Source: Cryobacterium breve (lineage in GTDB: Bacteria; Actinomycetota; Actinomycetes; Actinomycetales; Microbacteriaceae). From it: a stretch of DNA of 64,000 nucleotides. The stretch covers positions 87,504 through 151,503 of the forward strand of contig NZ_SOGJ01000022.1 in NCBI RefSeq assembly GCF_004402375.1, given 5' to 3'. Made by a program: the position numbers and the translations under genes. A model generated the notes under the pieces. The model had not been told where the DNA came from. It searched no databases and saw only the letters and a program-made list of their open reading frames with translations. Below are positions 43,612 through 54,007 of this stretch, in pieces; position 1 is the first letter of the stretch, and each line of letters starts with the position of its first letter.

Positions 43612-45056
43612 GCGGCGACGGTCCCTCCTTGGTCTGGTTCCGCGACGATCTGCGCCTCGCGGACAACCCTGCCCTCACGGCAGCGCTGGAGCGCGGTCGG
43701 CCGATCGTGGCGGTGTACGTGCTGGACGAGGAGTCCCCCGGGATCCGGCCGCTCGGCGGCGCGGCCCGCTGGTGGCTTCACGGGAGCCTGACCTCGCTGG
43801 CCGATTCGCTGGAACGCCTCGGCGGCCGGTTGACGCTGCGCCGGGGACCGGCCGAAGACGCGATCAGGGAGCTCGCCGCATCCGTCGGCGCGGACGCCGT
43901 GTTCTGGAACCGGCGCTACGGCCAGGCCGAGCGCGAGGTGGACACCCGGATCAAGTCGAGCCTCACCGCAGGCGGCATCCTGGCTCGCAGTTTCGCCGGG
44001 TCACTCCTGTTCGAGCCGTGGACGATCCAGACCGGTCAGGGCGGCACCTACTCGGTGTTCACGCCCTTCTGGCGAGCCTGCACGGCCGGTCCGCCGCCGC
44101 GCGCACCCTTTGCGACGCCCGAGTCATTCCCCGGGTTCTCCGGCCCGATCGCCTCGGACCAGCTCGAGCGCTGGGAGCTGCTGCCGACGCGACCGGACTG
44201 GGCCGCGGGGCTGCGCGAGACCTGGCAGCCCGGCGAGGAATCCGCTCACCGTCGGCTCACGACCTTCCTGCATGAGTCTCTCGCCCGCTACGGCACGGAG
44301 CGGGACGAACCGGCCCAGACCGTCACCTCGCGGCTGTCACCGCACCTGCGCTGGGGCGAGATCAGTCCATTCCAAATATGGCATGCGACCGAGCAGGCCC
44401 GGATCGGCCTGACCGGCACCGCCCAGGCCAGTGCGACCCGATTCCTCACCGAGGTCGGCTGGCGGGAATTCAGCTACCACGTGCTGTTCAACAGTCCCCG
44501 GATCGCGACCGTCAACCTGCGGCCGGAGTTCGATGCCTTCCCTTGGCCGAAACTCGACGAACGGGTGCTGGAGGCCTGGCAGCACGGCCGAACGGGGATC
44601 GCCCTCGTCGACGCGGGGATGCGCGAACTCTGGCGAACCGGCAGCATGCACAACCGTGTGCGCATGGTGACGGCGTCGTTCCTGATCAAGAACCTGCTGA
44701 TCGACTGGCGGCTCGGCGAACAGTGGTTCTGGGACACGCTCGTCGACGCCGATGCCGCGAGCAACCCGTTCGGCTGGCAGTGGGTGGCCGGCTCCGGCGC
44801 AGACGCCGCGCCCTATTTCCGGGTCTTCAATCCGGAATTGCAGGCTAAGAAGTTCGACCCCCACGCGGTGTACATCCGTCAGAACGTGCCCGAATACGGC
44901 ACGGACGCCTATCCGGCCCCGATCGTCGACCTCGGCGAAACGAGGCGGGCTGCCCTCGCCGCCTACGAACAGATCAAGGGTATGAAAGATCAGGCGATCG
45001 CTGCTCGCGCAGCCGGGGAGACCGCGTACGGCACGGCGGCCGAAGCGCACGGCTGA
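43608..45056 (+). CDS. phr: deoxyribodipyrimidine photolyase (class I CPD type)
   Basis: This 482-residue flavoprotein has the N-terminal antenna domain SLVWFRDDLRLADNPALTAAL. The FAD/DNA-binding domain follows: TSRLSPHLRWGEISPFQIW, ATRFLTEVGWREFSYHVLFNSP, RTGIALVDAGMRELWRTGSMHNRVRMVTASFLIKNLLIDWRLGEQWFWDTLVDADAASNPFGWQWVAGSGADAAPYFRVFNP. It uses blue light to split UV-induced pyrimidine dimers. It is translationally coupled to the preceding oxidoreductase through a GTGA overlap. Confidence 0.96.
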   Translation: MSGDGPSLVWFRDDLRLADNPALTAALERGRPIVAVYVLDEESPGIRPLGGAARWWLHGSLTSLADSLERLGGRLTLRRGPAEDAIRELAASVGADAVFWNRRYGQAEREVDTRIKSSLTAGGILARSFAGSLLFEPWTIQTGQGGTYSVFTPFWRACTAGPPPRAPFATPESFPGFSGPIASDQLERWELLPTRPDWAAGLRETWQPGEESAHRRLTTFLHESLARYGTERDEPAQTVTSRLSPHLRWGEISPFQIWHATEQARIGLTGTAQASATRFLTEVGWREFSYHVLFNSPRIATVNLRPEFDAFPWPKLDERVLEAWQHGRTGIALVDAGMRELWRTGSMHNRVRMVTASFLIKNLLIDWRLGEQWFWDTLVDADAASNPFGWQWVAGSGADAAPYFRVFNPELQAKKFDPHAVYIRQNVPEYGTDAYPAPIVDLGETRRAALAAYEQIKGMKDQAIAARAAGETAYGTAAEAHG

Positions 45057-45109
45057 CGCGCGGCCGAAGCACGTCTGAGGCCAGAGGCGTCATTCGTGGC
45101 CGGAACCAC

Positions 45110-45637
45110 CTAGAGCGCGCGCTCCAGAACGTAATCGTCCTCGTACCGTTCGCCCACCAGGAAACGCTTTTCGCCGACCGTGGCGAACCCGTTCTTCTCA
45201 TAGAAGCGGATCGCGCGCGCGTTCTCCTGGTTGACGCCGAGCCAGCTGCCGGCCGCCCCGCGTTCCCGGGCGGCATCGAGCGTCGCCGTCATCAGCGCCG
45301 CGGCCACCCCGCGGCCGTGCGTCTCGGCCCGCAGATAGCACTTGCTCAACTCCACGGTGGGACGGATGCCGATGGCCGAGCGCACGTCGGCGTCGGTGGG
45401 CTCCGCGAACACGAGCATGGTGTAGCCGAGCAGTCCGCCATTCTCTTCGGCCACGAGGACCACGCGCTCCGGGTCGGCCAGGTAGGCGTCGAAGTTGGCC
45501 TCCGCGAGCACGTCGTGCAGGAACACCGCAATGGCCTCCGCCGTGGTGTGCGGCGGGCAGGCAAGCGCAAAGGTGGCTGCGGCCAGCTCGGCCAGCACCG
45601 CGGCATCCGTCGTCGTGGCTCTGCGAATCTCGATCAC
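45110..45637 (-). CDS. GNAT-family N-acetyltransferase
   Basis: This 175-residue GNAT domain has strand 4 VELSKCYLRAETHGRGVAAALMTATLDAARERGAAGSWLGVNQENARAIRFYEKNGFATVGEKRFLVG. It holds the acetyl-CoA loop (Q/R-x-x-G-x-G/A: THGRGVA) and the typical NxxAIRFYEKNGF end. The substrate is unknown. It starts with GTG 45637. Confidence 0.9.
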   Translation of the reverse strand: MIEIRRATTTDAAVLAELAAATFALACPPHTTAEAIAVFLHDVLAEANFDAYLADPERVVLVAEENGGLLGYTMLVFAEPTDADVRSAIGIRPTVELSKCYLRAETHGRGVAAALMTATLDAARERGAAGSWLGVNQENARAIRFYEKNGFATVGEKRFLVGERYEDDYVLERAL

Positions 45638-45676
45638 CCACTCACCTTACCGACGCCCCACCACCCCACCACTGCA

Positions 45677-45737
45677 CGCGAGAGCGCAGAATATGCCCCT
45701 CCAGCAGAACTGAACGGGCATATAGTGCGCTCTCGCG
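45677..45737. terminator. terminator hairpin downstream of aceB
   Basis: 22-base arms (CGCGAGAGCGCA ... ATATGCCC) pair with two mismatches around a 17-base loop, 16 bases beyond the malate synthase stop on the minus strand. Confidence 0.7.
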
Positions 45738-45752
45738 AACGGGGGAGAAAGG

Positions 45753-47435
<1,683 letters not shown>

Positions 47436-47558
47436 GGGCTGATCTCCTTCAAAACGTGAGTGGGAGTGCTGCTGGCCTGGCGCCGCCTGGGAGAGCGTCT
47501 TTGCTTGCCTGTTTCCAACTCTGGACCAGGCAACCGTGCGGCACCGCTCCAGCGGCAA

Positions 47559-47580
47559 CAGAAGAACAACTTTTCTTCTG
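47559..47580. promoter_or_regulatory. palindrome in the aceB-ramB spacer
   Basis: CAGAAGAA-CAACTT-TTCTTCTG has 8-bp perfect arms around a 6-base centre, between the divergent aceB and ramB genes. It is a candidate site for a glyoxylate/acetate regulator; it does not match the RamB motif known to me. Confidence 0.45.
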
Positions 47581-47620
47581 CCTGGGAGAAGTTCTTGCCT
47601 GGGTGTGTGAACATGGGGTC

Positions 47621-49111
47621 ATGGTCACCGTCGATCCCGCCCTCCGCCCCTCCTTCTCCGCGGACCCCACCGAAGAGGCCGGGCTCGATGCACTGACCCT
47701 GGGACGGCGCATCCGTGAACTGCGCACGAACAAGCGCATGACGCTCGATGCCCTCGCCGCCGCCGTCGACCGAGCGCCTTCGCAGGTCTCGATGATCGAG
47801 AACGGCAAACGCGAGCCGCGACTGTCGATGCTGCTCACCATCGCGGCCGCGCTCGGCACCACCGTCGACGACCTGCTGAAAACGGATGCCCCGTCCGAGC
47901 GGGCGGCGCTGGAAATTGCCGTCGAGCGAGCCCAGCGGGGCCCCGTGTTCACGGCGCTCGGACTGCCGCACTTCCGCGTAGGCCGCGGAACCAGTGACGA
48001 AACCCTGCAGACCCTGCTCAGCCTGCACAACGAAATCCTGCGCCTGCACCGGGAGCGCGCGGCCACCCCGGAGGAGGCCCGGCGCGCGAACGTGGAACTG
48101 CGGGCGACCATGCGCGCCCGGGACAACTATTTTCCGGAACTCGAGGCCGAGGCGCAACGGCTGCTTACCGCCGTCGGGCACACGAGCGGCCCGGTCTCCC
48201 ACCAGGTGGTCGCCGATATGGCCACCCACCTCGGCTACTCTCTGCACTACGTGGGCGACCTGCCGAACTCGACCCGCTCGGTGACCGACAAGCGCAACCG
48301 GCGGATCTACCTGCCCACTGAGCAGTCGGCCTCGCGCGACTCCCGCTCGCCCATCCTGCAGGCATTCGCCACCCTGCTCTGTGGGCACGAGGAACCCGGA
48401 AATTACGCGGAATTTCTGTCCCAACGAGTGGAGACCAACTACCTGACCGCGGCCATCCTGCTGCCCGAGAAAGACACCGTGAAGCTGCTCACCGAGGCGA
48501 AGAGCCTGCGCCGCATCTCGATGGAGGACCTCCGCGACGCGTTCGCGGTCTCCTACGAGACGGCCGCGCATCGGTTCACGAACCTTGCCACCGCGCGCCT
48601 GGACATCCCGGTGCATTTCATGAAGGTGCACGAGTCCGGCACCATTATCAAGGCCTACGAGAACGATGCCGTGCGCTTCCCGAGTGACGCGCTCGGGGCA
48701 ATCGAGGGCACGACGGTGTGCCGCAGCTGGACCGCGCGCACGGTCTTCCACGTGGCAGACCGGTTCAGCCCCTGGTACCAGTACACCGACACTCCGAGCG
48801 GGACATTCTGGTGCACCTCCCGCATCGAGAAGGCCAAGGAGGGCGACTACTCGGTCAGCGTGGGAGTGCCGTTCTCGCACGTGAAGTGGTTCCGCGGGCG
48901 CGAGACGGGCAACCGTGCCGTGTCCCGGTGCCCCGACGAGTCGTGCTGCCGGCGCGCACCCGATGCGTTGTCGGAGCGCTGGTCCGGCCAGTCCTGGCCC
49001 GCCGCGCGCACGCCGACGAGCCTGCTCGCCGCGCTGCCCACGGGAACCTTCCCCGGCGTCGACCAGACCGAGGTGTTTCAGTTCCTGGAGGCGCACGCGC
49101 CGGTGAGCTGA
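47621..49111 (+). CDS. ramB: RamB-type XRE transcriptional regulator of acetate/glyoxylate metabolism
   Basis: This 496-residue regulator has an N-terminal Cro/C1 helix-turn-helix (LGRRIRELRTNKRMTLDALAAAVDRAPSQVSMIENGKREPRLSMLLTIAAALGTTVDDLL). The middle IrrE/ImmA-like region is followed by a C-terminal domain typical of short-chain acyl-CoA-binding regulators: ISMEDLRDAFAVSYETAAHRFTNL, DIPVHFMKVHESGTIIKAYENDAVRFP, CRSWTARTVFH and PFSHVKWFRGRE. It also has a Cys-containing RCPDESCCRR stretch. Location opposite malate synthase supports RamB function. ATG 47621. Confidence 0.9.
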   Translation: MVTVDPALRPSFSADPTEEAGLDALTLGRRIRELRTNKRMTLDALAAAVDRAPSQVSMIENGKREPRLSMLLTIAAALGTTVDDLLKTDAPSERAALEIAVERAQRGPVFTALGLPHFRVGRGTSDETLQTLLSLHNEILRLHRERAATPEEARRANVELRATMRARDNYFPELEAEAQRLLTAVGHTSGPVSHQVVADMATHLGYSLHYVGDLPNSTRSVTDKRNRRIYLPTEQSASRDSRSPILQAFATLLCGHEEPGNYAEFLSQRVETNYLTAAILLPEKDTVKLLTEAKSLRRISMEDLRDAFAVSYETAAHRFTNLATARLDIPVHFMKVHESGTIIKAYENDAVRFPSDALGAIEGTTVCRSWTARTVFHVADRFSPWYQYTDTPSGTFWCTSRIEKAKEGDYSVSVGVPFSHVKWFRGRETGNRAVSRCPDESCCRRAPDALSERWSGQSWPAARTPTSLLAALPTGTFPGVDQTEVFQFLEAHAPVS

Positions 49112-49146
49112 TCAGGGCGGCGATGGCAGGCGCAGACTTCGACCGC

Positions 49147-49212
49147 CGCGGCGCACCCTGTAGCAGCAGGCGCAGGTTATAACGTGCGCCCGCTTCCACA
49201 GGGTGCGCCCGC
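49147..49212. repeat. 66-bp palindromic element, copy C
   Basis: Same length and frame as the copies at 16581 and 17918: it starts CGCGGCGCACCCTGTAG, has a TTATAA loop and ends GGTGCGCCCGCG-like. Imperfect GGGTGCACCC repeats follow directly (49213-49235). It lies between ramB and the FAD oxidoreductase. Confidence 0.88.
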
Positions 49213-49319
49213 GGGTGCACCCTGCGAGTGCACCCACGAGACTTACGGGCCTGGCCACCGACAGGCTCCGGCTGTCATGATGAATGGGTAGCAGCGTCGC
49301 GACGAACAAAGGACCATCC

Positions 49320-50750
49320 GTGGGCACGACCATATTCGAGCGGGCCCGACCCGCCGCATCCGTCATTGCGGGAGCCCTCGCCGCTACCTGCTCCGCGCCG
49401 TTCTGGTTAGACGACGTGTCGCCGCAGACCGGCTATCCGCGCCTTACGGCTGACCTCGACTGCGATCTCGCCATCGTCGGCGGCGGTTACCTCGGCCTCT
49501 GGACCGCCGTGCGCGCCAAACAGCGCGACCCGGGCGCGCGCGTGGTGTTGCTCGAGGGGCGCACAATCGGCTGGGCCGCGTCGGGACGCAACGGCGGTTT
49601 CTGCGAGGCCAGCCTGACCCACGGCGAGGAGAATGGGCAACGCCGCTGGCCGAAAGAGATCGCCCGACTCACCGAGCTGGGCCTCGAGAACCTCGACGAG
49701 ATCGAACGGGCCGTCGCCGAACTCGGGCTGGACTGCGACTTCGAGCGCACGGGCGCCATCGACCTGGCCATCGAGGAGCACCAGGTCGACTGGTTGCGCG
49801 AGGAACCGACCGGCACCGACAGCGTGTTCCTGGATGCCGCCGAGCTGCGCGCTGAGGTCGGCTCGCCCACCTACCTGGCCGGCATCTGGCACAAGCGCAG
49901 CAACGCGCTCGTGCACCCAGGCAAGCTCGCGACCGAACTCGCCCGCGTGGCCACCGAGCTCGGCGTCGAGATCTTCGAGCACACCCCGGTGCAGCACCTG
50001 GACACGCAGGGACTCTCGCCGGCACAGGGCACGCGGCTGCGCACAGCCTCGGGGGTGGTGCGCGCGCAGAAGACCGCGCTGGCGACCAACGTGTTCCCTT
50101 CGCTGCTCGCCCGCAACCGTCTGTCCACGGTGCCCGTCTACGACTACGTGCTGATGACCGAGCCGCTCTCCCCCGACCAGCTCGCAGCAATCAATTGGCA
50201 GAACCGGCAGGGTCTGAGTGACCTGGCCAACCAGTTCCACTACTACCGATTGAGCGCCGACAACCGGATCCTCTTCGGTGGCTACGACGCGATCTATCAC
50301 TATGGCGCCCGGGTGCGGAGCGGCTACGAGAACCGACCGGAGAGCTTCCAGCGGCTGGCCAGCCACTTCTTCACCACATTCCCGCAGTTGGCGGGGCTGC
50401 GGTTCAGCCACCAGTGGGCCGGTGCCATCGATACGTCGACGCAATTCTGCGCCTTCTTCGGCACGGCTCGCGGCGGGCGGATCAGCTACGCCGCCGGGTT
50501 CACCGGACTCGGCGTGGCCGCCACCCACTTTGCGGCGTTGGTCATGCTCGATCAGCTGGCCGGGTTGCAGACCGAGCGCACGCAGCTCGAGATGGTGCGC
50601 GGGCGGCCACTCCCGTTCCCTCCCGAGCCCCTCGCCTCGATGGGAATCCAGACCACGCGTTGGTCGCTTGACCGCGCCGACCACAACAGGGGCCGGCGCA
50701 ATGCCATCCTGAAGACACTCGACGCGCTGGGCCTCGGCTTCGACTCGTAG
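49320..50750 (+). CDS. FAD-dependent amine/amino-acid oxidoreductase (DAO family)
   Basis: This 476-residue D-amino-acid-oxidase-fold enzyme has the dinucleotide motif DLAIVGGGYLGLWTAVRAKQRDPGARVVLLE. GWAASGRNGGFC follows, then a substrate domain and GRISYAAGFTGLGVAATHFAALVMLDQLAG. The family includes gamma-glutamylputrescine and other amine oxidases (PuuB/OrdL). Start GTG 49320 has AAAGGA 7 bases upstream; ATG 49284 lacks one. The neighbourhood suggests catabolism of an amine or amino acid. Confidence 0.88.
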   Translation: MGTTIFERARPAASVIAGALAATCSAPFWLDDVSPQTGYPRLTADLDCDLAIVGGGYLGLWTAVRAKQRDPGARVVLLEGRTIGWAASGRNGGFCEASLTHGEENGQRRWPKEIARLTELGLENLDEIERAVAELGLDCDFERTGAIDLAIEEHQVDWLREEPTGTDSVFLDAAELRAEVGSPTYLAGIWHKRSNALVHPGKLATELARVATELGVEIFEHTPVQHLDTQGLSPAQGTRLRTASGVVRAQKTALATNVFPSLLARNRLSTVPVYDYVLMTEPLSPDQLAAINWQNRQGLSDLANQFHYYRLSADNRILFGGYDAIYHYGARVRSGYENRPESFQRLASHFFTTFPQLAGLRFSHQWAGAIDTSTQFCAFFGTARGGRISYAAGFTGLGVAATHFAALVMLDQLAGLQTERTQLEMVRGRPLPFPPEPLASMGIQTTRWSLDRADHNRGRRNAILKTLDALGLGFDS

Positions 50751-50791
50751 TCATGGCAGGGGCGCCGGGGTGCTGGGCCGAGACTGGGACG

Positions 50792-50868
50792 AATTCGACG
50801 GAGATATTGCCCAGAACGACCCCAAACAGGCCGAGAAAGCGCTCTTCCCCCAAAATCTCCGTCGAATT
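50792..50868. repeat. 77-bp palindromic element, copy 3
   Basis: Ends AATTCGACGGAGATA (50792-50806) and AATCTCCGTCGAATT (50854-50868). The reverse complement of its interior (TTGGGGGAAGAG ... TGGGCAA) resembles the interior of copy 2 (TTGGGGTGAACC ... TGGGCAC), so copies 2 and 3 are inverted relative to each other. Lies in a 414-base gap with no gene. Confidence 0.9.
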
Positions 50869-51039
50869 GGTTCGGCTCGGACCGGTGGGTGCCTCGCTGT
50901 ACGACGCTCCGACGGCGCCCGTGTACCGACAGCCGATCACGCGGCGTGCGGTCGCGGCATATCCGGTGAAGAGGTCAATCAGGCTGGGAGCGTAGCGGCC
51001 CGACATCGCTGGAGCACTTCGACTGCAAAACGTTCGAGT

Positions 51040-51122
51040 TGTATGCAAAAGTGCCCCCAATTCGGGTGAGACTCCGCAAAACCCGGGCTTCTGGCCGTGG
51101 GAATACATCTGGATTGCATACA
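51040..51122. promoter_or_regulatory. pair of inverted GntR-like sites
   Basis: TGTATGCAA (51040-51048) and TTGCATACA (51114-51122) are exact inverted copies 65 bases apart, ending 43 bases before the ABC ATPase start. TTGTATGCAA-like palindromes fit GntR/FCD regulators, one of which is encoded at 52075. Confidence 0.5.
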
Positions 51123-51164
51123 GTAAAAAAGCATAGGGCAGCAGTCAGGGTGGAAGGGGAAGTC

Positions 51165-52067
51165 GTGAGCGCATTCCTCCGCTCGTGGGATCCAGCGGAC
51201 GGGCATCCGCATTCCGCCGCCGGGTCCCCGCACTCGGCAGCCGGGGACGAGCCGATTCCCTCCGATCGTTTCCGTGCCTCGGCCCTGGTCGACGTGCGCG
51301 GCCTCCAGATTTCCGCTGGCGGCCGAACGGATGCCCCGCCGCTGGCCACCGGCATCTCCCTCTCCATCGCGCGGGGCGAGGTCATCGGGCTGGTCGGTGT
51401 CGCCGGCTCCGGGGCGACCGAGATCGCCCTGGCCATAGCGGGCCGGCTGCCCGCACCAGCGGTGGTCTCGGCAGGCTCGATCCTGCTCGCCGGCCAGGAA
51501 CTGGTCGGGGCCTCGCCGCGCTCGCTCACTCGGCTGCGCGGAACGAGCCTGGCCTTCGTGCCTGCGAACGAGCGCACGGGCCTCGTGTTCGATCGGCCCA
51601 TCGGCCGTCAGCTCGCCCGTCCCCTGCGCACGAAGCGCGGCCTGTCCCGCAGAGCGGCCGCCCGGCGTGTGCTGGAGCTGCTCGACCAGGTGGGCCTGCC
51701 CGATCCCCGCGCGACGTCACTGCAACTGCCGGCCCAACTCGACCCGCTCGCGCTGCGGCGGGTGTTGATCGCCGACGCGGTCTCCTGCTCTCCCGACCTC
51801 CTGATCCTCGACGAACCCACCGGCACGCTCGATGCCGAGTCCGAGTCCGCCGTTCTGGAGCTCTACCGAGAACTGCGCCGCGAGAACGGCTTCTCGATCA
51901 TCGTGGCCTCCCGGGACCTCGGTGTCGTGGCAGCCGGGTGCAGCCGCGTGGCGGTGCTGGAGGCAGGCCGGATCGTCGAGCAGGCATCCGCGGCCGAGAT
52001 CGTCAGCACGCCGCAGCATCCGTATACCCGCCGCCTGGTCACGGCCGCACGGACCCCCCGCGACTGA
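51165..52067 (+). CDS. lone OppD/DppD-like ABC ATPase with degenerate catalytic motifs
   Basis: This 300-residue ABC domain clearly belongs to the peptide-importer ATPases (ends HPYTRRLV). Yet Walker A reads GVAGSGAT (Lys replaced by Ala84), the Q-loop reads FVPAN, the signature LSGG is replaced by LPAQLDPLALRR, and the H-loop His is lost (VASRD). Only Walker B LLILDEPT is intact. No permease or partner ATPase is adjacent. It is probably unable to hydrolyse ATP and may be a regulatory or decaying protein. GTG 51165 has AAGGGGA upstream. About 40 N-terminal residues are low complexity. Confidence 0.85.
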   Translation: MSAFLRSWDPADGHPHSAAGSPHSAAGDEPIPSDRFRASALVDVRGLQISAGGRTDAPPLATGISLSIARGEVIGLVGVAGSGATEIALAIAGRLPAPAVVSAGSILLAGQELVGASPRSLTRLRGTSLAFVPANERTGLVFDRPIGRQLARPLRTKRGLSRRAAARRVLELLDQVGLPDPRATSLQLPAQLDPLALRRVLIADAVSCSPDLLILDEPTGTLDAESESAVLELYRELRRENGFSIIVASRDLGVVAAGCSRVAVLEAGRIVEQASAAEIVSTPQHPYTRRLVTAARTPRD

Positions 52068-52074
52068 CCGCCGG

Positions 52075-52779
52075 TTACACGGCGCCCGGGCGCTGCACCG
52101 CGACCGCGTTGCGCGCGGCGAGGATGTGGCAGCGCATCGCCACCTCGGCCCAGAGCGCGTCGCCGGACCGGAGCGCGGTGAGAATGTCGCGGTGCTGGTG
52201 GTTGCTGGCCGCCCGGAACGCTGCCGCGTCCCGGCGGAAGAGGTGGGCCATCATCGGCACCCGGCCGACCGACCCGGTCAGGACCATCAGCTGACTGCTG
52301 TCGGAGGCGGCCACGATGATGCGGTGGAATTCGGCGTTGAGAACCGCGAGCCGGTCGATGCCGGCGTCGTCGGTGGCACACACGAACTCTTCCATGGCAA
52401 CGATCAGCACGGCAAGACGGTCAAGGTCGGCGGGCTCAATCCGGCTAGCCGCGAGGCCCGCCGCTCGGCTCTCGAGGGCCGCACGCAGAAAATAGGTCTC
52501 GCGAATCTGCTCGGGCGTCCACTCGACGACGGTGGCACCCCGGTTGGGCACGAACTCCACCAAACCGGCCTCGTCGAGCCGGCGCAGAGCCTCGCGAACG
52601 GGCGTGCGGCTGACGCCGAGCTCCTGGGCGAGGGCCGTTTCCCGCAGCGTCGCCCTGGCGGGCAACTCCCCTGAAAGGATGCGCGCGCGCAGGTTCGCGA
52701 ACACGGTCTGGCCGCCCGTCACCGGCACTGTCCCCTCCCCGGTTCGCTGTCCCCCGTCGATTGGCCCGATGGGACCCAT
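52075..52779 (-). CDS. GntR-family regulator, FCD subfamily
   Basis: This roughly 234-residue protein has the winged helix VFANLRARILSGELPARATLRETALAQELGVSRTPVREALRRLDEAGLVEFVPNRGATV. The all-helical FCD effector domain carries the metal-binding pattern Asp, NAEFHRII, HQHRDI and MRCHI. It ends convergently 8 bases from the ABC ATPase gene and lies upstream of, and in the same direction as, the acyl-CoA dehydrogenase gene cluster. The start is uncertain (ATG 52779, or GTG 52728 with GGAGGGG upstream). Confidence 0.9.
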   Translation of the reverse strand: MGPIGPIDGGQRTGEGTVPVTGGQTVFANLRARILSGELPARATLRETALAQELGVSRTPVREALRRLDEAGLVEFVPNRGATVVEWTPEQIRETYFLRAALESRAAGLAASRIEPADLDRLAVLIVAMEEFVCATDDAGIDRLAVLNAEFHRIIVAASDSSQLMVLTGSVGRVPMMAHLFRRDAAAFRAASNHQHRDILTALRSGDALWAEVAMRCHILAARNAVAVQRPGAV

Positions 52780-52810
52780 CAATCTGCTTGCAACTCTCTC
52801 ACAAATCGGT

Positions 52811-54007
52811 TCAGCCGAAGGCGTTCAGGCCGGTCAGAGCGCGGCCGAGAACGAGCTGGTGGATCTCGTCGGTGCCCTCGTAGGTGCGCACCGATTCGAG
52901 ATTCGCCATGTGCCGCATCACCGGGAACTCGCTCGTGATCCCATCGCCGCCGAGAATGGCGCGGGCCTCGCGGGCGATCTGGATCGCCTCGCGCACGCTG
53001 TTGAGCTTGCCAACGCTGATCTGGGCCGGGGTGAGCGTGCCGCGTTCCTTGAGCCGGCCGAGGTGCAGGGCAAGCAGAACCCCCTTCTCGTACTCGACGA
53101 GCATGTCGGCGAGCTTGGCCTGAATCAGCTGGGTCGCCCCGATCGGCTTGCCGAACACCTCCCGGGTCCGGGAACGACCGATGGCGGCGTCGAGGCAGCT
53201 GCGGGCGGCCCCCATGGCCCCCCAGACGATGCCGAATCGCGCCTCGTTGAGGCAGCCGAACGGCCCGGAGAGCCCCGCGGCGCCCGGCAGGATCGCGTCT
53301 GCCGGCACCCGCACGGCGTCGAGGAGCACGTCGCACTGGATCGACGCTCGCATCGAGAGCTTGCCGTCGATGGGGGTCGCGGTGAAGCCCGCGGTGTCGG
53401 TGGGCACCAGAAATCCGCGCACTCCGGCATCAGTTTGCGCCCACACGACCGCAACATCAGCAATGCTGGCCAGCCCGATCCAGCGCTTTGTGCCCTCGAT
53501 CACCCAACCGTCGGCATCCCGGCGGGCGATGGTCGCCATAGCGGCCGGGTCACTGCCGCCGGTGGGTTCGGTCAGCGCGAAACAGCCCACAAGCTCGCCG
53601 GTCGCCATGCCCGGCAGCCAGCGTTGCTTCTGCTCCTCTGAGCCGTATCTATGGATGGCCGACATGGCCAGCGAGCCCTGCACCGAGACAAAGGTGCGCC
53701 AGCCGCTGTCCGCAGCCTCCAGCTCGAGGCAGACCAGCCCATAACTGACCGCCCCCGCACCGGCGCAGCCGTAGCCGGTGAGGTGCATGCCGAGAAAGCC
53801 GGCCTTGCCGAGCTCGGGAATCAGCTCAGCCCGGAAGTACTTCGCCTCGAAATCCGCCTCGACGGTCGGCAGGATGCGGTTGGTCGCGAACGCCCGGGCC
53901 GCGCGCCCCCAGACCGTCTCCTCCGGTTCGAGAAGGGCATCGAGGTCGAACACGGCGTCGACAAGCGGGGTGGGCACGAGCGGAGTGGGGCGGGCTGCGG
54001 CGGTCAC
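52811..54007 (-). CDS. acyl-CoA dehydrogenase, glutaryl-CoA-dehydrogenase-like
   Basis: This 398-residue flavin enzyme has GCFALTEPTGGSDP (FAD/substrate loop), GTKRWIGLASIADVAVVWAQT, and the catalytic-base region RTYEGTDEIHQLVLGRALTG. The GWRTFVSVQGSL stretch keeps the arginine that binds the glutaryl carboxylate in glutaryl-CoA dehydrogenases. It would convert glutaryl-CoA to crotonyl-CoA and CO2. It overlaps the CoA-transferase gene by 4 bases (GTGA), so the two work together. Confidence 0.88.
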   Translation of the reverse strand: MTAAARPTPLVPTPLVDAVFDLDALLEPEETVWGRAARAFATNRILPTVEADFEAKYFRAELIPELGKAGFLGMHLTGYGCAGAGAVSYGLVCLELEAADSGWRTFVSVQGSLAMSAIHRYGSEEQKQRWLPGMATGELVGCFALTEPTGGSDPAAMATIARRDADGWVIEGTKRWIGLASIADVAVVWAQTDAGVRGFLVPTDTAGFTATPIDGKLSMRASIQCDVLLDAVRVPADAILPGAAGLSGPFGCLNEARFGIVWGAMGAARSCLDAAIGRSRTREVFGKPIGATQLIQAKLADMLVEYEKGVLLALHLGRLKERGTLTPAQISVGKLNSVREAIQIAREARAILGGDGITSEFPVMRHMANLESVRTYEGTDEIHQLVLGRALTGLNAFG

